Assembly: GCF_009856445.1 (NCBI RefSeq)
Contig: NZ_WMFA01000002.1
Span: 558,001 to 622,000 of the forward strand
Direction of reading: 5' to 3'
Source of the DNA: Halobacillus litoralis
GTDB lineage: Bacteria; Bacillota; Bacilli; Bacillales; Halobacillaceae
DNA length: 64,000 nucleotides
Below, one piece after another: positions 36,041-43,710 of this stretch (position 1 is its first letter; each line of letters begins with the position of its first letter). Position numbers and translations under genes: made by a program. Below the pieces are notes generated by a model that saw only the letters and a program-made list of their open reading frames with translations, had not been told where the DNA came from and made no database searches.

Positions 36041-36520
36041 TTATATACGGCGATCGGAATCCGTGGACAGTTCTTCGACTTTCTTAAGAACTTCCTCGTT
36101 TTCGTTTTCTTCCGCCCATTTTTTCAGCTTGTCCAGGACCACATGTTCAGGCACTTGACTGTGGTATTTTTTCGCAGGTTCGCTTACTTTGGAAACCAAT
36201 GATTTTGCTTTGGAAATGATACTGTCGGTAAACCCTTCCTGATGACCATATTCCACACCGTGTGGGTAGTAGTGGCGGCCTAGAAGCGGTTTCATCAAAC
36301 GGACAACAGCATCTCCCTTATCTATATCCCCTTCAAGGGCAAATCCCTGAATACGGATATAATAAGTGATATTTTTTTCTGGAGCGGGTATTTTATAATC
36401 GTATGTGACGCGCTCATAATCCCACGATCCTCCGAGGATGAATCCATTACTTTCCATGATTTCTGTCAATGGCTTATAGTCTACAACCAGACCTTCAATC
36501 CCAGTACCTTCTAATTTCAT
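36041..36520 (-). CDS. YugN-like family protein (ylbA position)
   Basis: 159-aa soluble protein, acidic and without membrane segments. MKLEGTGIEGLVVDYKPL and RHYYPHGVEYG suggest the YugN-like family. ATG at 36520 has GAGGTGG just upstream. It stands between the cta and ylbB genes where B. subtilis has ylbA, which may be its counterpart. Function unknown. Confidence 0.72.
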   Translation of the reverse strand: MKLEGTGIEGLVVDYKPLTEIMESNGFILGGSWDYERVTYDYKIPAPEKNITYYIRIQGFALEGDIDKGDAVVRLMKPLLGRHYYPHGVEYGHQEGFTDSIISKAKSLVSKVSEPAKKYHSQVPEHVVLDKLKKWAEENENEEVLKKVEELSTDSDRRI

Positions 36521-36728
36521 TTGTTCCACCTCGCAATTGTTATGTAACTTACCTCATTTTAGTATGAAAAGGTAATGCTTGCAATTTTGACATGACAAAT
36601 GTCCTGCCATACGTTTAATATCTGTGATTACGTTCTCATTATACTATAAAAGGAAACCGGATGCATGTAATAAATTCGGTAAAAAGGGGACAATAAACAT
36701 TGATCATGATTAATGAGGAGGATCTTTC

Positions 36729-37157
36729 ATGAAAAGTGTAAAAGATATCATGACAAGCGATGTCTCCATCTGTCATACGAATGACCAGTTGAGTGACGCA
36801 GCTTCTATGATGAAAGAAAAGAATGTCGGAGCTATTCCTGTCTGTGATGATCAAGGAAACCTGATGGGTATGGTAACGGACCGTGACTTGGTTATTCGTG
36901 GATATGCAGCGAAAAAACCTGATTCCACACCGATTCAACAAGTGATGAGTGATCGCATGTACAGCTGTACACCGGATTGTTCATTAGAAGAGGCGAGCAG
37001 AATCATGGCTGAGCACCAGGTACGTCGTCTACCTGTAGTAGAAAACGGGAAACTGTCCGGTATCCTTTCTCTAGGTGACTTATCGACAGAAGAAATGTCC
37101 GACCATGCTGCGGGTGTTGCATTGCAGGATATCTCTGAACGTCCAGAGCTTCACTAA
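36729..37157 (+). CDS. ylbB: CBS-domain pair protein YlbB
   Basis: 142 aa made of two CBS domains: VKDIMTSDVSICHTNDQLSD... with GAIPVCDDQGNLMGMVTDRD, then VMSDRMYSCTPDCSLEEA with RRLPVVENGKLSGILSLGD. Such stand-alone pairs bind adenine nucleotides and act as sensors; the partner is unknown. ATG at 36729 follows TGAGGAGG. A terminator follows. Confidence 0.93.
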   Translation: MKSVKDIMTSDVSICHTNDQLSDAASMMKEKNVGAIPVCDDQGNLMGMVTDRDLVIRGYAAKKPDSTPIQQVMSDRMYSCTPDCSLEEASRIMAEHQVRRLPVVENGKLSGILSLGDLSTEEMSDHAAGVALQDISERPELH

Positions 37158-37163
37158 TTACAA

Positions 37164-37194
37164 GGGCCTGCTTCATTGGGAGCAGGCTTTTTTT
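37164..37194 (+). terminator. Terminator after ylbB
   Basis: Stem GCCTGCT / AGCAGGC, 8-nt loop, T7. Confidence 0.9.
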
Positions 37195-37287
37195 CTAATG
37201 AATGGAATGAATCATCTCTTTCTAATCATAGCCCCCAATCGAGCCGCTTATACATAAAACAAATGGGTCTTTAACGAGGTGTCCGAT

Positions 37288-38304
37288 ATGATAAAAAAAT
37301 CCGTATTCTTATGTTTGGTTATCCTTTTTTCTGTTGGTTTGTTCCTCCTGTTGAATCCTCCTATAGAAAAACAAGTGGTCAAAGAGTTTTCAAAACCTGC
37401 CATAGAAACGGTCGGTCAGCCCGAGTCCGGTAATGAAGCGGGATTTTTCTCGTTTCGTGGTTTATCCTCCAGTGCTTTACTGGAGGAAATGGGAGAACCG
37501 CTGAGGAAGGATCCCAGTGAATACGGATATGACTGGTGGGTATATGGCTCGGATGAAGAGGTCGAAATGCAGTTCGGTATTCAGGACAGAGAAGTGGTGA
37601 CAGGGATTTTATTTAAGAAGGATGCGGGGCCCGTTCGTGTCCATGATTCTTATGAAGAGGTCGCTGAGTCTTATCCCTTTGAATCTTCCTATCGTCTGGA
37701 TAGTGAAGGAGCTTATACCTTGGAGCTGACAGAAAAGGATATCGCAGAAAGACCTGTGATTTCTTTAGGCGATCGCTGGTCAGCTCAGTTATACTTCGAC
37801 AACGTAACTAAAGACATCTTTGCGATACGGATGTTGAGAAATGATGTTCTTCTCAAACATCAACCTTACAAAATCGTCTATCGAGGCACTCTTCCTTTAC
37901 AAGAGGTGTTGGACAAGAAAGCATGGAGCAGAATTGAAGATGGCATGGAAGCACAAATCCTATTGATTACGAATGGCGTCCGTGCTATCCATGATGCCAG
38001 TCCACTGTTAGAACATGAAGAAGCCTCCTTCGTTGCTTATGGACATAGTCGGGATATGGATCAGAATAACTACTTTTCTCATTATTCGAAAAATGGAGAT
38101 GGTCTGAAGGAACGGTTGGGTGCAATCTTATATGTGCGAGCGGGTGAGAACATTGCCTCTCAATACGTAGACGCAACCGCAGCGGTCCATGGGTGGCTGA
38201 ACAGTCCAGGGCACAGAAAAGCTCTTCTTGATCCTCATTACACACACCTTGGTGTCGGCGTTCACGGGCGGTATTATACACAGAATTTCTTGACTGTCCC
38301 ATGA
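37288..38304 (+). CDS. ylbC: CAP/SCP-domain exported protein YlbC
   Basis: 338-aa protein with an N-terminal signal or anchor helix (SVFLCLVILFSVGLFLLL), a CAP-associated N-terminal domain (about residues 55-190, GLSSSALLEEMGEPL) and a C-terminal SCP/CAP domain with YGHSRDMDQNNYFSH, ENIASQYVDA and HGWLNSPGHRKALLD. The CAP cavity histidines are present. ATG at 37288 has ACGAGGTG 6 nt upstream; a GTG at 37279 overlaps that site. Function in Bacillus is not established; likely outside the membrane. Confidence 0.92.
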   Translation: MIKKSVFLCLVILFSVGLFLLLNPPIEKQVVKEFSKPAIETVGQPESGNEAGFFSFRGLSSSALLEEMGEPLRKDPSEYGYDWWVYGSDEEVEMQFGIQDREVVTGILFKKDAGPVRVHDSYEEVAESYPFESSYRLDSEGAYTLELTEKDIAERPVISLGDRWSAQLYFDNVTKDIFAIRMLRNDVLLKHQPYKIVYRGTLPLQEVLDKKAWSRIEDGMEAQILLITNGVRAIHDASPLLEHEEASFVAYGHSRDMDQNNYFSHYSKNGDGLKERLGAILYVRAGENIASQYVDATAAVHGWLNSPGHRKALLDPHYTHLGVGVHGRYYTQNFLTVP

Positions 38305-38363
38305 ACGCCCGTTTCTTTTCTGCATAGGCTATACTGTAGTTCTTACAGTGAGGTGTAAAAGGG

Positions 38364-38729
38364 ATGAGTACAAATGAATTGCACCCGAGCGTCCAGCAGT
38401 TCAAAGCCTTTGTCAACAAACACCCGAAAGTAAAGGGACAGTTGAGGAAAAATCATAAATTGATCCAAAGTTATTACGAGAAGTATATGATCCTCGGCGA
38501 AGATGACCCTTTCTGGGATTCCCTTCCATCTGCGAAAAAGGAAAACTCGACAGCAAAGATGGACTGGATCAAACAGCTGGGTGGTCTCATGGAAGACATC
38601 AATTGGGAAGAGGTTTCAAGACAAATTGATGAACTGAATGGAGCAATCGGCCAATTTCAACAGCTGATCACCAACGTCAAAAAAGAGTCAGGGAAGAATC
38701 AGAAGGAAATGGAGTACCCTTATTACTAA
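38364..38729 (+). CDS. ylbD: YlbD-like spore coat-associated protein
   Basis: 121 aa, charged and helical. The start LHPSVQQFKAFVNKHPKV and the block YYEKYMILGEDDPFW fit the YlbD family, annotated as a spore coat protein in B. subtilis. It lies between ylbC and ylbF as expected; ylbE, which separates ylbD and ylbF in B. subtilis, is absent. ATG at 38364 follows GTAAAAGGG. Confidence 0.85.
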   Translation: MSTNELHPSVQQFKAFVNKHPKVKGQLRKNHKLIQSYYEKYMILGEDDPFWDSLPSAKKENSTAKMDWIKQLGGLMEDINWEEVSRQIDELNGAIGQFQQLITNVKKESGKNQKEMEYPYY

Positions 38730-38811
38730 AAAACAGGGCAGGTGGAAAAGATCTTTCATTTCCATCTGCTTTCCTATTTGATAAGATAGAAGATGGAGGT
38801 GGACATGTACT

Positions 38812-39255
38812 ATGCTAGCTACAATGGAGATTGTCGATCTGCTGGACCACTCGGAATCGATTGGGCAGATGGTCATGCATTCAGAGACCATGCAAGAATA
38901 CCAGGACGCTAAATCAGCTCTTGAGAATGATAAAGAGGCGCAAAGGCTCATTAAAAGCTTTGCAGATATGAAAGAACACTATGAGGATGTGCAGCGTTTC
39001 GGACGTTATCATCCCGATTACAATACCATCATGAAGAAAGTCCGCTCCGTAAAAAGAGAGATGGACATGCATGAAACGGTAGCTCACTTTAAAAAAGCTG
39101 AACGCAATATCCAGAAACTGCTGGATGAAATCAGCGAAAGTGTAGCTTTCAGTGTAAGTGAGCAAATCAAAGTGCCGAAAAATGGCATGGCCCTTACCGA
39201 CACAGGTTGCAGTGGCGGATGCGGAAGTGGCGGCAGCTGTGGTTGCGCATCTTAA
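38812..39255 (+). CDS. ricF: RicF (YlbF), RNase Y specificity factor
   Basis: 147-aa helical protein of the YlbF/YmcA family. With RicA (YmcA) and RicT (YaaT) it forms the Ric complex that binds iron-sulfur clusters and directs RNase Y processing, affecting competence, biofilm and sporulation in B. subtilis. The helical domain (about 1-120) is followed by a cysteine-rich tail CSGGCGSGGSCGC, the cluster-binding end. ATG at 38812 is 10 nt after GGAGGTG. Its TAA stop overlaps, through TTAA, the stop of the convergent minus-strand gene. Confidence 0.93.
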   Translation: MLATMEIVDLLDHSESIGQMVMHSETMQEYQDAKSALENDKEAQRLIKSFADMKEHYEDVQRFGRYHPDYNTIMKKVRSVKREMDMHETVAHFKKAERNIQKLLDEISESVAFSVSEQIKVPKNGMALTDTGCSGGCGSGGSCGCAS

Positions 39256-39581
39256 GGATCAGTAAAACGAATACAGTCGTCGCATAAGTTCCCGCAGCAG
39301 AACATTTTACGCTGGGGAACTAAAAAGCGGACGCGATAAACATAGAGCGCCTGATTCTTGCGTACATAGCTCATCGCAAGGGTCAGGCGTTTTCCTTTCA
39401 TCGCTTTAGATGCACACCACTTTAAAATCTCTTCTATATCTTTTTTTGTCGTCCCTTCTTCCGGTTGAAGATAGACGAAAGGGATTCCCGCGACCTTTTT
39501 TAAAACCACCCCATTGATTTTATCCGATTTTTGTAAGAGCTCTTCAAAAACAAGGGATGCCCGTTCATGGTCTGTGAGCAT
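39252..39581 (-). CDS. Unrecognised small protein with C-terminal cysteine cluster
   Basis: 109-aa soluble protein, basic, lying between ricF and ylbG on the opposite strand. I do not recognise the family. N half is helical (LTDHERASLVFEELLQK), the middle predicts strands (VVLKKVAGIPFVYLQP), and the end carries CCGNLCDDC, four cysteines in nine residues, capable of metal or iron-sulfur binding. ATG at 39581 is preferred, 9 nt after GAGGAGG; a GTG two codons earlier is too close. The gene converges on ricF and the two stop codons share bases. Confidence 0.72.
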   Translation of the reverse strand: MLTDHERASLVFEELLQKSDKINGVVLKKVAGIPFVYLQPEEGTTKKDIEEILKWCASKAMKGKRLTLAMSYVRKNQALYVYRVRFLVPQRKMFCCGNLCDDCIRFTDP

Positions 39582-39668
39582 GAACACCAACCTCCTCATT
39601 GCCGTAAGCGGGGATATTTGGTAAACTGACGTTAATCTATTATGTTCGATGGGGAGTAGAGTCAAACA

Positions 39669-39947
39669 ATGATCCGAACTAAACGACAAGGACTAATCGT
39701 ATATTTTCAACATATGAAAAACATCCGACAGATTAAGAAACATGGACATTTGATTCACGCATCTAAAAAAATGAAGTATGCCTTATTGTATGTGAATCAG
39801 GAAGATATCGAGTTTAAAATGGAAAAACTTGAACGCTTACCTTTCGTTTCCCGTGTTGTGCCTTCCTATAAACCGGATGTTCGCACAGAATATGAAGGAG
39901 CGAAGCCGGACAAAGCCAAACAGTACGATTATAAGATGGGTATCTGA
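39669..39947 (+). CDS. ylbG: YlbG, DUF2129/UPF0298 family
   Basis: 92-aa basic protein beginning RTKRQGLIVYFQHMKNIRQIKKHGHLIHAS..., the UPF0298 pattern (only part quoted), ending with SRVVPSYKPDVRTEYE. Conserved in Firmicutes; function unknown. ATG at 39669 follows GGGGAG. It is divergent from the cysteine-cluster gene and is followed by a strong terminator. Confidence 0.92.
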   Translation: MIRTKRQGLIVYFQHMKNIRQIKKHGHLIHASKKMKYALLYVNQEDIEFKMEKLERLPFVSRVVPSYKPDVRTEYEGAKPDKAKQYDYKMGI

Positions 39948-39953
39948 CTTCAC

Positions 39954-39989
39954 AAAAAAAGCGTCCGCTCTAAAGCGGACGCTTTTTTT
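39954..39989. terminator. Bidirectional terminator after ylbG
   Basis: Perfect 16-bp stem AAAAAAAGCGTCCGCT / AGCGGACGCTTTTTTT with a 4-nt loop; serves ylbG and the convergent minus-strand gene. Confidence 0.95.
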
Positions 39990-40018
39990 GATTGTGTAAA
40001 GTACAGGGAGAACCTGTT

Positions 40019-40408
40019 TTAGCTTAGTGGTGCAATGAATTTATTCATTCGTAGAATTCCAATTAAATGCTGATAAAAAAGTTCGGTCTCAGGAAAAAGG
40101 TTGGAAGGTTTAATAGTGAATTCTGCGATTTCCTTTCCTGCCTGCTCGACCATATCTTTATACATCTCAAAGCGTTGATTCGGCTTTTCGTGCGGGTTGG
40201 GGATGCCTTCCCTGCAAATATAAATCGGCTGGAATTTATCATGATGCGCAGGTTTCATCACTAAAGATAAGGAAGCGACCGGTTCGCCGTTTTTTTCACT
40301 GTAAAAAGCGATGGCATGCTGGATCCGTTCAGGCATTCGCGTCCCAAGGTCGATGAGTTCATAAATATCCGCATAGCCTTCGCCAAGTTCAATAAATTTT
40401 TGTATCAT
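40019..40408 (-). CDS. Conserved Bacillales protein of unknown function (DUF7147-like)
   Basis: 129-aa soluble protein opening MIQKFIELGEGYADIYELID and carrying PIYICREGIPNPHEKPNQR and LFYQHLIGILRMNKFI. I recall relatives at this locus in other Bacillaceae, some labelled methylthioribose kinase, but it is far too short and shows no kinase motif, so that label is not adopted. ATG at 40408 has AAAGGATG 9 nt upstream; an ATG at 40420 abuts that site. Sits between ylbG and a repeat element. Confidence 0.75.
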   Translation of the reverse strand: MIQKFIELGEGYADIYELIDLGTRMPERIQHAIAFYSEKNGEPVASLSLVMKPAHHDKFQPIYICREGIPNPHEKPNQRFEMYKDMVEQAGKEIAEFTIKPSNLFPETELFYQHLIGILRMNKFIAPLS

Positions 40409-40480
40409 AGATATGTACATCCTTTCTAATCAGTTGTGATATTCATTGATTACTAGTTATTCAAGTATATGACAGGAGCG

Positions 40481-40620
40481 TTGAAGACTCAGTTTCGAGA
40501 TGTTTTTCGGGGTTCGTTGCTGTATTGGGCGTAAGAGGTGGTTGGAAAGCGAGCTATTCCCCGCAGCCCCCACTCCACTCAACAAAAGTATCGAAACTGA
40601 GTCTTCTACAATTGGGAGCT
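40481..40620. repeat. Copy D of the palindromic element family
   Basis: Inverted ends TTGAAGACTCAGTTTCGAGA (40481-40500) and TCGAAACTGAGTCTTC (40591-40606), followed by the shared GGGAGCTTA. The left interior has the GGGGTTCGTTGC box shared with copy E; the right interior has CTATTCCCCGCAGCCCCC and CCACTC, the core in reverse orientation. It occupies the divergent gap between two genes and so may lie in or near the promoter of the downstream exported protein. Confidence 0.9.
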
Positions 40621-40724
40621 TATCTGCAATAAACATTGAGATATAAGAGAGTAGTCTATTAAACAATCAAATTAAAGGTAGCACGAAAGCTTGTGCATGT
40701 AAATTGGAAAAGGAGGGGAGAAGG

Positions 40725-42071
40725 GTGAAGCTCTTATGGATTCCGCTTACTTTACTTCTCAGTGTGTCCACCCTCATGCTCCTTTATCATTGGGACCGAG
40801 CAGAAGCGGGTAACAAAGACGGCAATAGACCATCAAATTTGGACGTTACCATGACAGTCAAGGAGAATAAGCTTCAGTTTGGCTATACATATGAACATTT
40901 AAAGGCAGGGATCTACACGCTCGAGACACCGGAAAAAGCAACAGCAATTGCGTGTTCGCAACAAGGAGGCACATGCCGTATTACGAACCAAGAAAATCCA
41001 GAAATGATCTTAGAGGAGGAAGGGAGAGTTCTTGTTGGTTATACAATGCCGATGCCTGAGAATGAGGTTATCAACGACTGGATGTTAGTTTTGAAAAAAG
41101 AGGGCCGTGTGAGGCAGCTTCCCTTTTCATTGACCATTCAGGATTTTGATGCCATGAAAAAAACATGGCTTGTACCTGCCGAAAAGAAAAGTGATATTCA
41201 GATTGAGAACCTTCGCTATTTCAAGTTCTCTTCCATGGACGAATCATTGCCTCTCACAAGAAAAGCTGGAGTCTCCTCATGGAAGGAAGAAGACAGTATA
41301 GTTACATATAAAACAGGGACAGAGCTTTCTGCCGAAGTCAAACAGGAGTTGCGAAATTTTCTGGCGTTGACTGGACCCATTTTAATTCAGCTTGATCAGT
41401 CCGCTACTAAAGTATCCGAGAAACTTATGGAGGTTGAAGGAAGAGATGTTAAGGGGATGCGAATGGAATACGTATTGGAACATTTGAGAAAAGTCAACGC
41501 AGAGGAAAATCCTTGGGAGATAAAGATTCTAAAAGATGTATTTACAAAAAAGAAAACAAAAATGGCGAAGGAAATAGACGCATCGCTGTCGGATGAAGAG
41601 CTGGAGGAGTGGGAAATACGGCTGCTTCAAGCTGAAAATATAGATGATTTAGGAGTATTTCTTGATGAAGAACTATCCGTTGTATTTGGAACAGATATCT
41701 CCTATTTCCAAAACTATAAGGCGCCTACAAAAGATAAACTGCACTACGCAGAAGCACAGCGTGTCTTTGAGGAGGATCAGTTAGTCACTGACCACTTCAT
41801 TCATTATCATGGCTCACCATATCTTTCGTTAACTGATATCAGTCGTAGTATGGGTTTTGAACTTACGGAAATAGAACAAAGATCGGTTTATCGTGTAGAA
41901 GTTCCCGGAAAAGAGTATGTATTTTATGTCGGTCAACCGACGTTTGTCGTCAATAAAGAGAGCTTCGGGATGGGGGAGGATTTATTAATCATGGTAGAAA
42001 ATACTCCATATATAAAATGGCAGGACCTTCAGGAGTTATTTGATATGAACCTCACGACCCGTAGGAAATAA
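40725..42071 (+). CDS. Large exported protein of unknown function, possible stalk-like C-terminal domain
   Basis: 448 aa with an N-terminal signal or anchor (LLWIPLTLLLSVSTLMLLY) and no other membrane segment. I do not recognise the body. Residues about 35-150 predict beta-strands, resembling an immunoglobulin-like or CAP-associated module, with a cysteine pair in ACSQQGGTC. The middle is charged helix. The end (HGSPYLSLTDISRSMGFELT, later TPYIKWQDLQELF) resembles the copper-amine-oxidase N-terminal/stalk repeats of Firmicute surface proteins. GTG at 40725 has AGGAGGGG 6 nt upstream. It has no counterpart in the B. subtilis ylb order. Confidence 0.78.
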   Translation: MKLLWIPLTLLLSVSTLMLLYHWDRAEAGNKDGNRPSNLDVTMTVKENKLQFGYTYEHLKAGIYTLETPEKATAIACSQQGGTCRITNQENPEMILEEEGRVLVGYTMPMPENEVINDWMLVLKKEGRVRQLPFSLTIQDFDAMKKTWLVPAEKKSDIQIENLRYFKFSSMDESLPLTRKAGVSSWKEEDSIVTYKTGTELSAEVKQELRNFLALTGPILIQLDQSATKVSEKLMEVEGRDVKGMRMEYVLEHLRKVNAEENPWEIKILKDVFTKKKTKMAKEIDASLSDEELEEWEIRLLQAENIDDLGVFLDEELSVVFGTDISYFQNYKAPTKDKLHYAEAQRVFEEDQLVTDHFIHYHGSPYLSLTDISRSMGFELTEIEQRSVYRVEVPGKEYVFYVGQPTFVVNKESFGMGEDLLIMVENTPYIKWQDLQELFDMNLTTRRK

Positions 42072-42083
42072 TCGCAAAAAAAT

Positions 42084-42114
42084 AGGGTCGCCCATCACGG
42101 GCGACCCTGCTTTT
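42084..42114 (+). terminator. Terminator after the exported protein gene
   Basis: Stem AGGGTCGCCC / GGGCGACCCT, 5-nt loop, then GCTTTTCT. Confidence 0.88.
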
Positions 42115-42311
42115 CTGTATCATCAGAGATGAAACAAAAAAGTAAAGGGAGAGGAGAAACCGGAGGAAGAGCTTATGGGGATGTAAGCCTTCTCCGTTTT
42201 CAGAAGCAGTATCATCCGCTTCAAGTGCTAGTATGTACGTTGCTGAACCACCTTATTCATTGAATTAAAAAAAATGTTCGAGAAACCAGGTTGGCGTGTT
42301 CTGCAAGCGCA
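42115..42311. other. Non-coding stretch before repeat family 2
   Basis: About 200 bases with no supported gene. A 44-codon frame starting at 42129 has no ribosome-binding site. Nothing else was recognised. Confidence 0.4.
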
Positions 42312-42545
42312 TTTCCACACCCTTTCAATCCGGTTCCAGTGCCCAGACACTCGAGACATAAGCAATTCTGCTCTGTGGGAAAGAGCCCCACTACGCAGCT
42401 TTGCTTATGCTTGTCGTGTCTACCGGGGCACTTCCACACCCTATCCCATCCAGCTCCAGTGCCTAGCCCCCCTCGAGGTCTTAAGCTTGTCGGGGCTGCC
42501 CAAGGCACTTCCGCTTTAGACAATCCGGTTCCGAGGGGCAGACCT
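42312..42545. repeat. Second repeat family: hairpin element between two related GC-rich arms
   Basis: Two related segments start with TTTCCACACCCTTTCAATCC (42312) and CTTCCACACCCTATCCCATC (42431), 119 bp apart, each continuing to a CCAGTGCC box. Between them GACACTCGAGACATAAGCAA pairs with TTTGCTTATGCTTGTCGTGTC as a long imperfect hairpin. The 3' part has CCTCGAGGTCTTAAGCTTGT and GGGGCTGCCCAAGGCACTTC, resembling intergenic repeats I recall from other Bacillaceae genomes. A homologous hairpin in reverse orientation is nested at 19150-19262. It lies upstream of rsmD. Confidence 0.78.
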
Positions 42546-42623
42546 TCGCGACACCCTATACTTCCCTGCAGTGTTTGTTTTGTGGTAGGATTATGGGGAA
42601 TGATGACAAGTGAGGTGTACAGG

Positions 42624-43172
42624 ATGCGAGTGATTGCTGGTGAATTTAAGGGACGTCCATTGAAATCTGTCCCTACGCATAAAACCAGACCGACGACAGA
42701 TAAGGTGAAGGAAGCGGTTTTTCATGGAATTGGACCTTTTTTCGAGGGCGGTAAAGCGCTGGATCTGTTTGCTGGAAGCGGTGGGCTTGGAATCGAAGCT
42801 TTAAGTCGTGGTGTGGAATCGTGTGTGTTCGTCGATCAACAGCAAAAAGCGATTCAGACCATTTATGAAAATATAAAAACGCTTGATATCAATGAGCGGA
42901 CAGAAGTTTTCAAAACCGATGCTATGCGAGCCATCAAGGCAGCTGGGAAACGGGGATTGACATTTGATTATATTTTCCTGGATCCACCCTATAAGAAGTT
43001 CTCATATAAGGACTTAATGGAAGCGCTTTTAGAATTTGACTTGGTGGGAGAACAGGCGATCATCGTTTGTGAACACGATGCTTCAGAAGTAATCCCAGAA
43101 GAAGTAGGGCGTATGAAGCGTATGAAAACTGATCATTATGGGAGTAATATCGGTGTATCGATTTTTGAGTAA
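42624..43172 (+). CDS. rsmD: 16S rRNA (guanine966-N2)-methyltransferase RsmD
   Basis: SAM-dependent methyltransferase modifying G966 of 16S rRNA. 182 aa: MRVIAGEFKGRPLKSVP, TRPTTDKVKEAVFHGI, SAM loop DLFAGSGGLGIEALSRG and catalytic DPPY in FLDPPYKK. ATG at 42624 has GAGGTG 6 nt upstream. A longer in-frame extension through the repeat is rejected since it translates repeat DNA. The pair rsmD-coaD, 12 nt apart, is a very common bacterial operon (B. subtilis ylbH-coaD). Confidence 0.95.
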   Translation: MRVIAGEFKGRPLKSVPTHKTRPTTDKVKEAVFHGIGPFFEGGKALDLFAGSGGLGIEALSRGVESCVFVDQQQKAIQTIYENIKTLDINERTEVFKTDAMRAIKAAGKRGLTFDYIFLDPPYKKFSYKDLMEALLEFDLVGEQAIIVCEHDASEVIPEEVGRMKRMKTDHYGSNIGVSIFE

Positions 43173-43661
<489 letters not shown>

Positions 43662-43670
43662 GAAGAAGTA

Positions 43671-43710
43671 AAACGATCTCTACGGATTACACACGTAGGG
43701 ATCGTTTTTT
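43671..43710. terminator. Bidirectional terminator between coaD and ylbJ
   Basis: Stem AAACGATCTCTACG / CGTAGGGATCGTTT (one mismatch), 9-nt loop, T-run on +. It overlaps the last codons of ylbJ on the minus strand. Confidence 0.88.

Noticed and set aside
42129-42263. 44-codon frame after the exported protein gene
   Set aside because: No ribosome-binding site and no similarity recognised.
42291-42623. N-terminal extension of rsmD by 111 codons
   Set aside because: The extension translates repeat DNA; a good ribosome-binding site and the family start lie at 42624.
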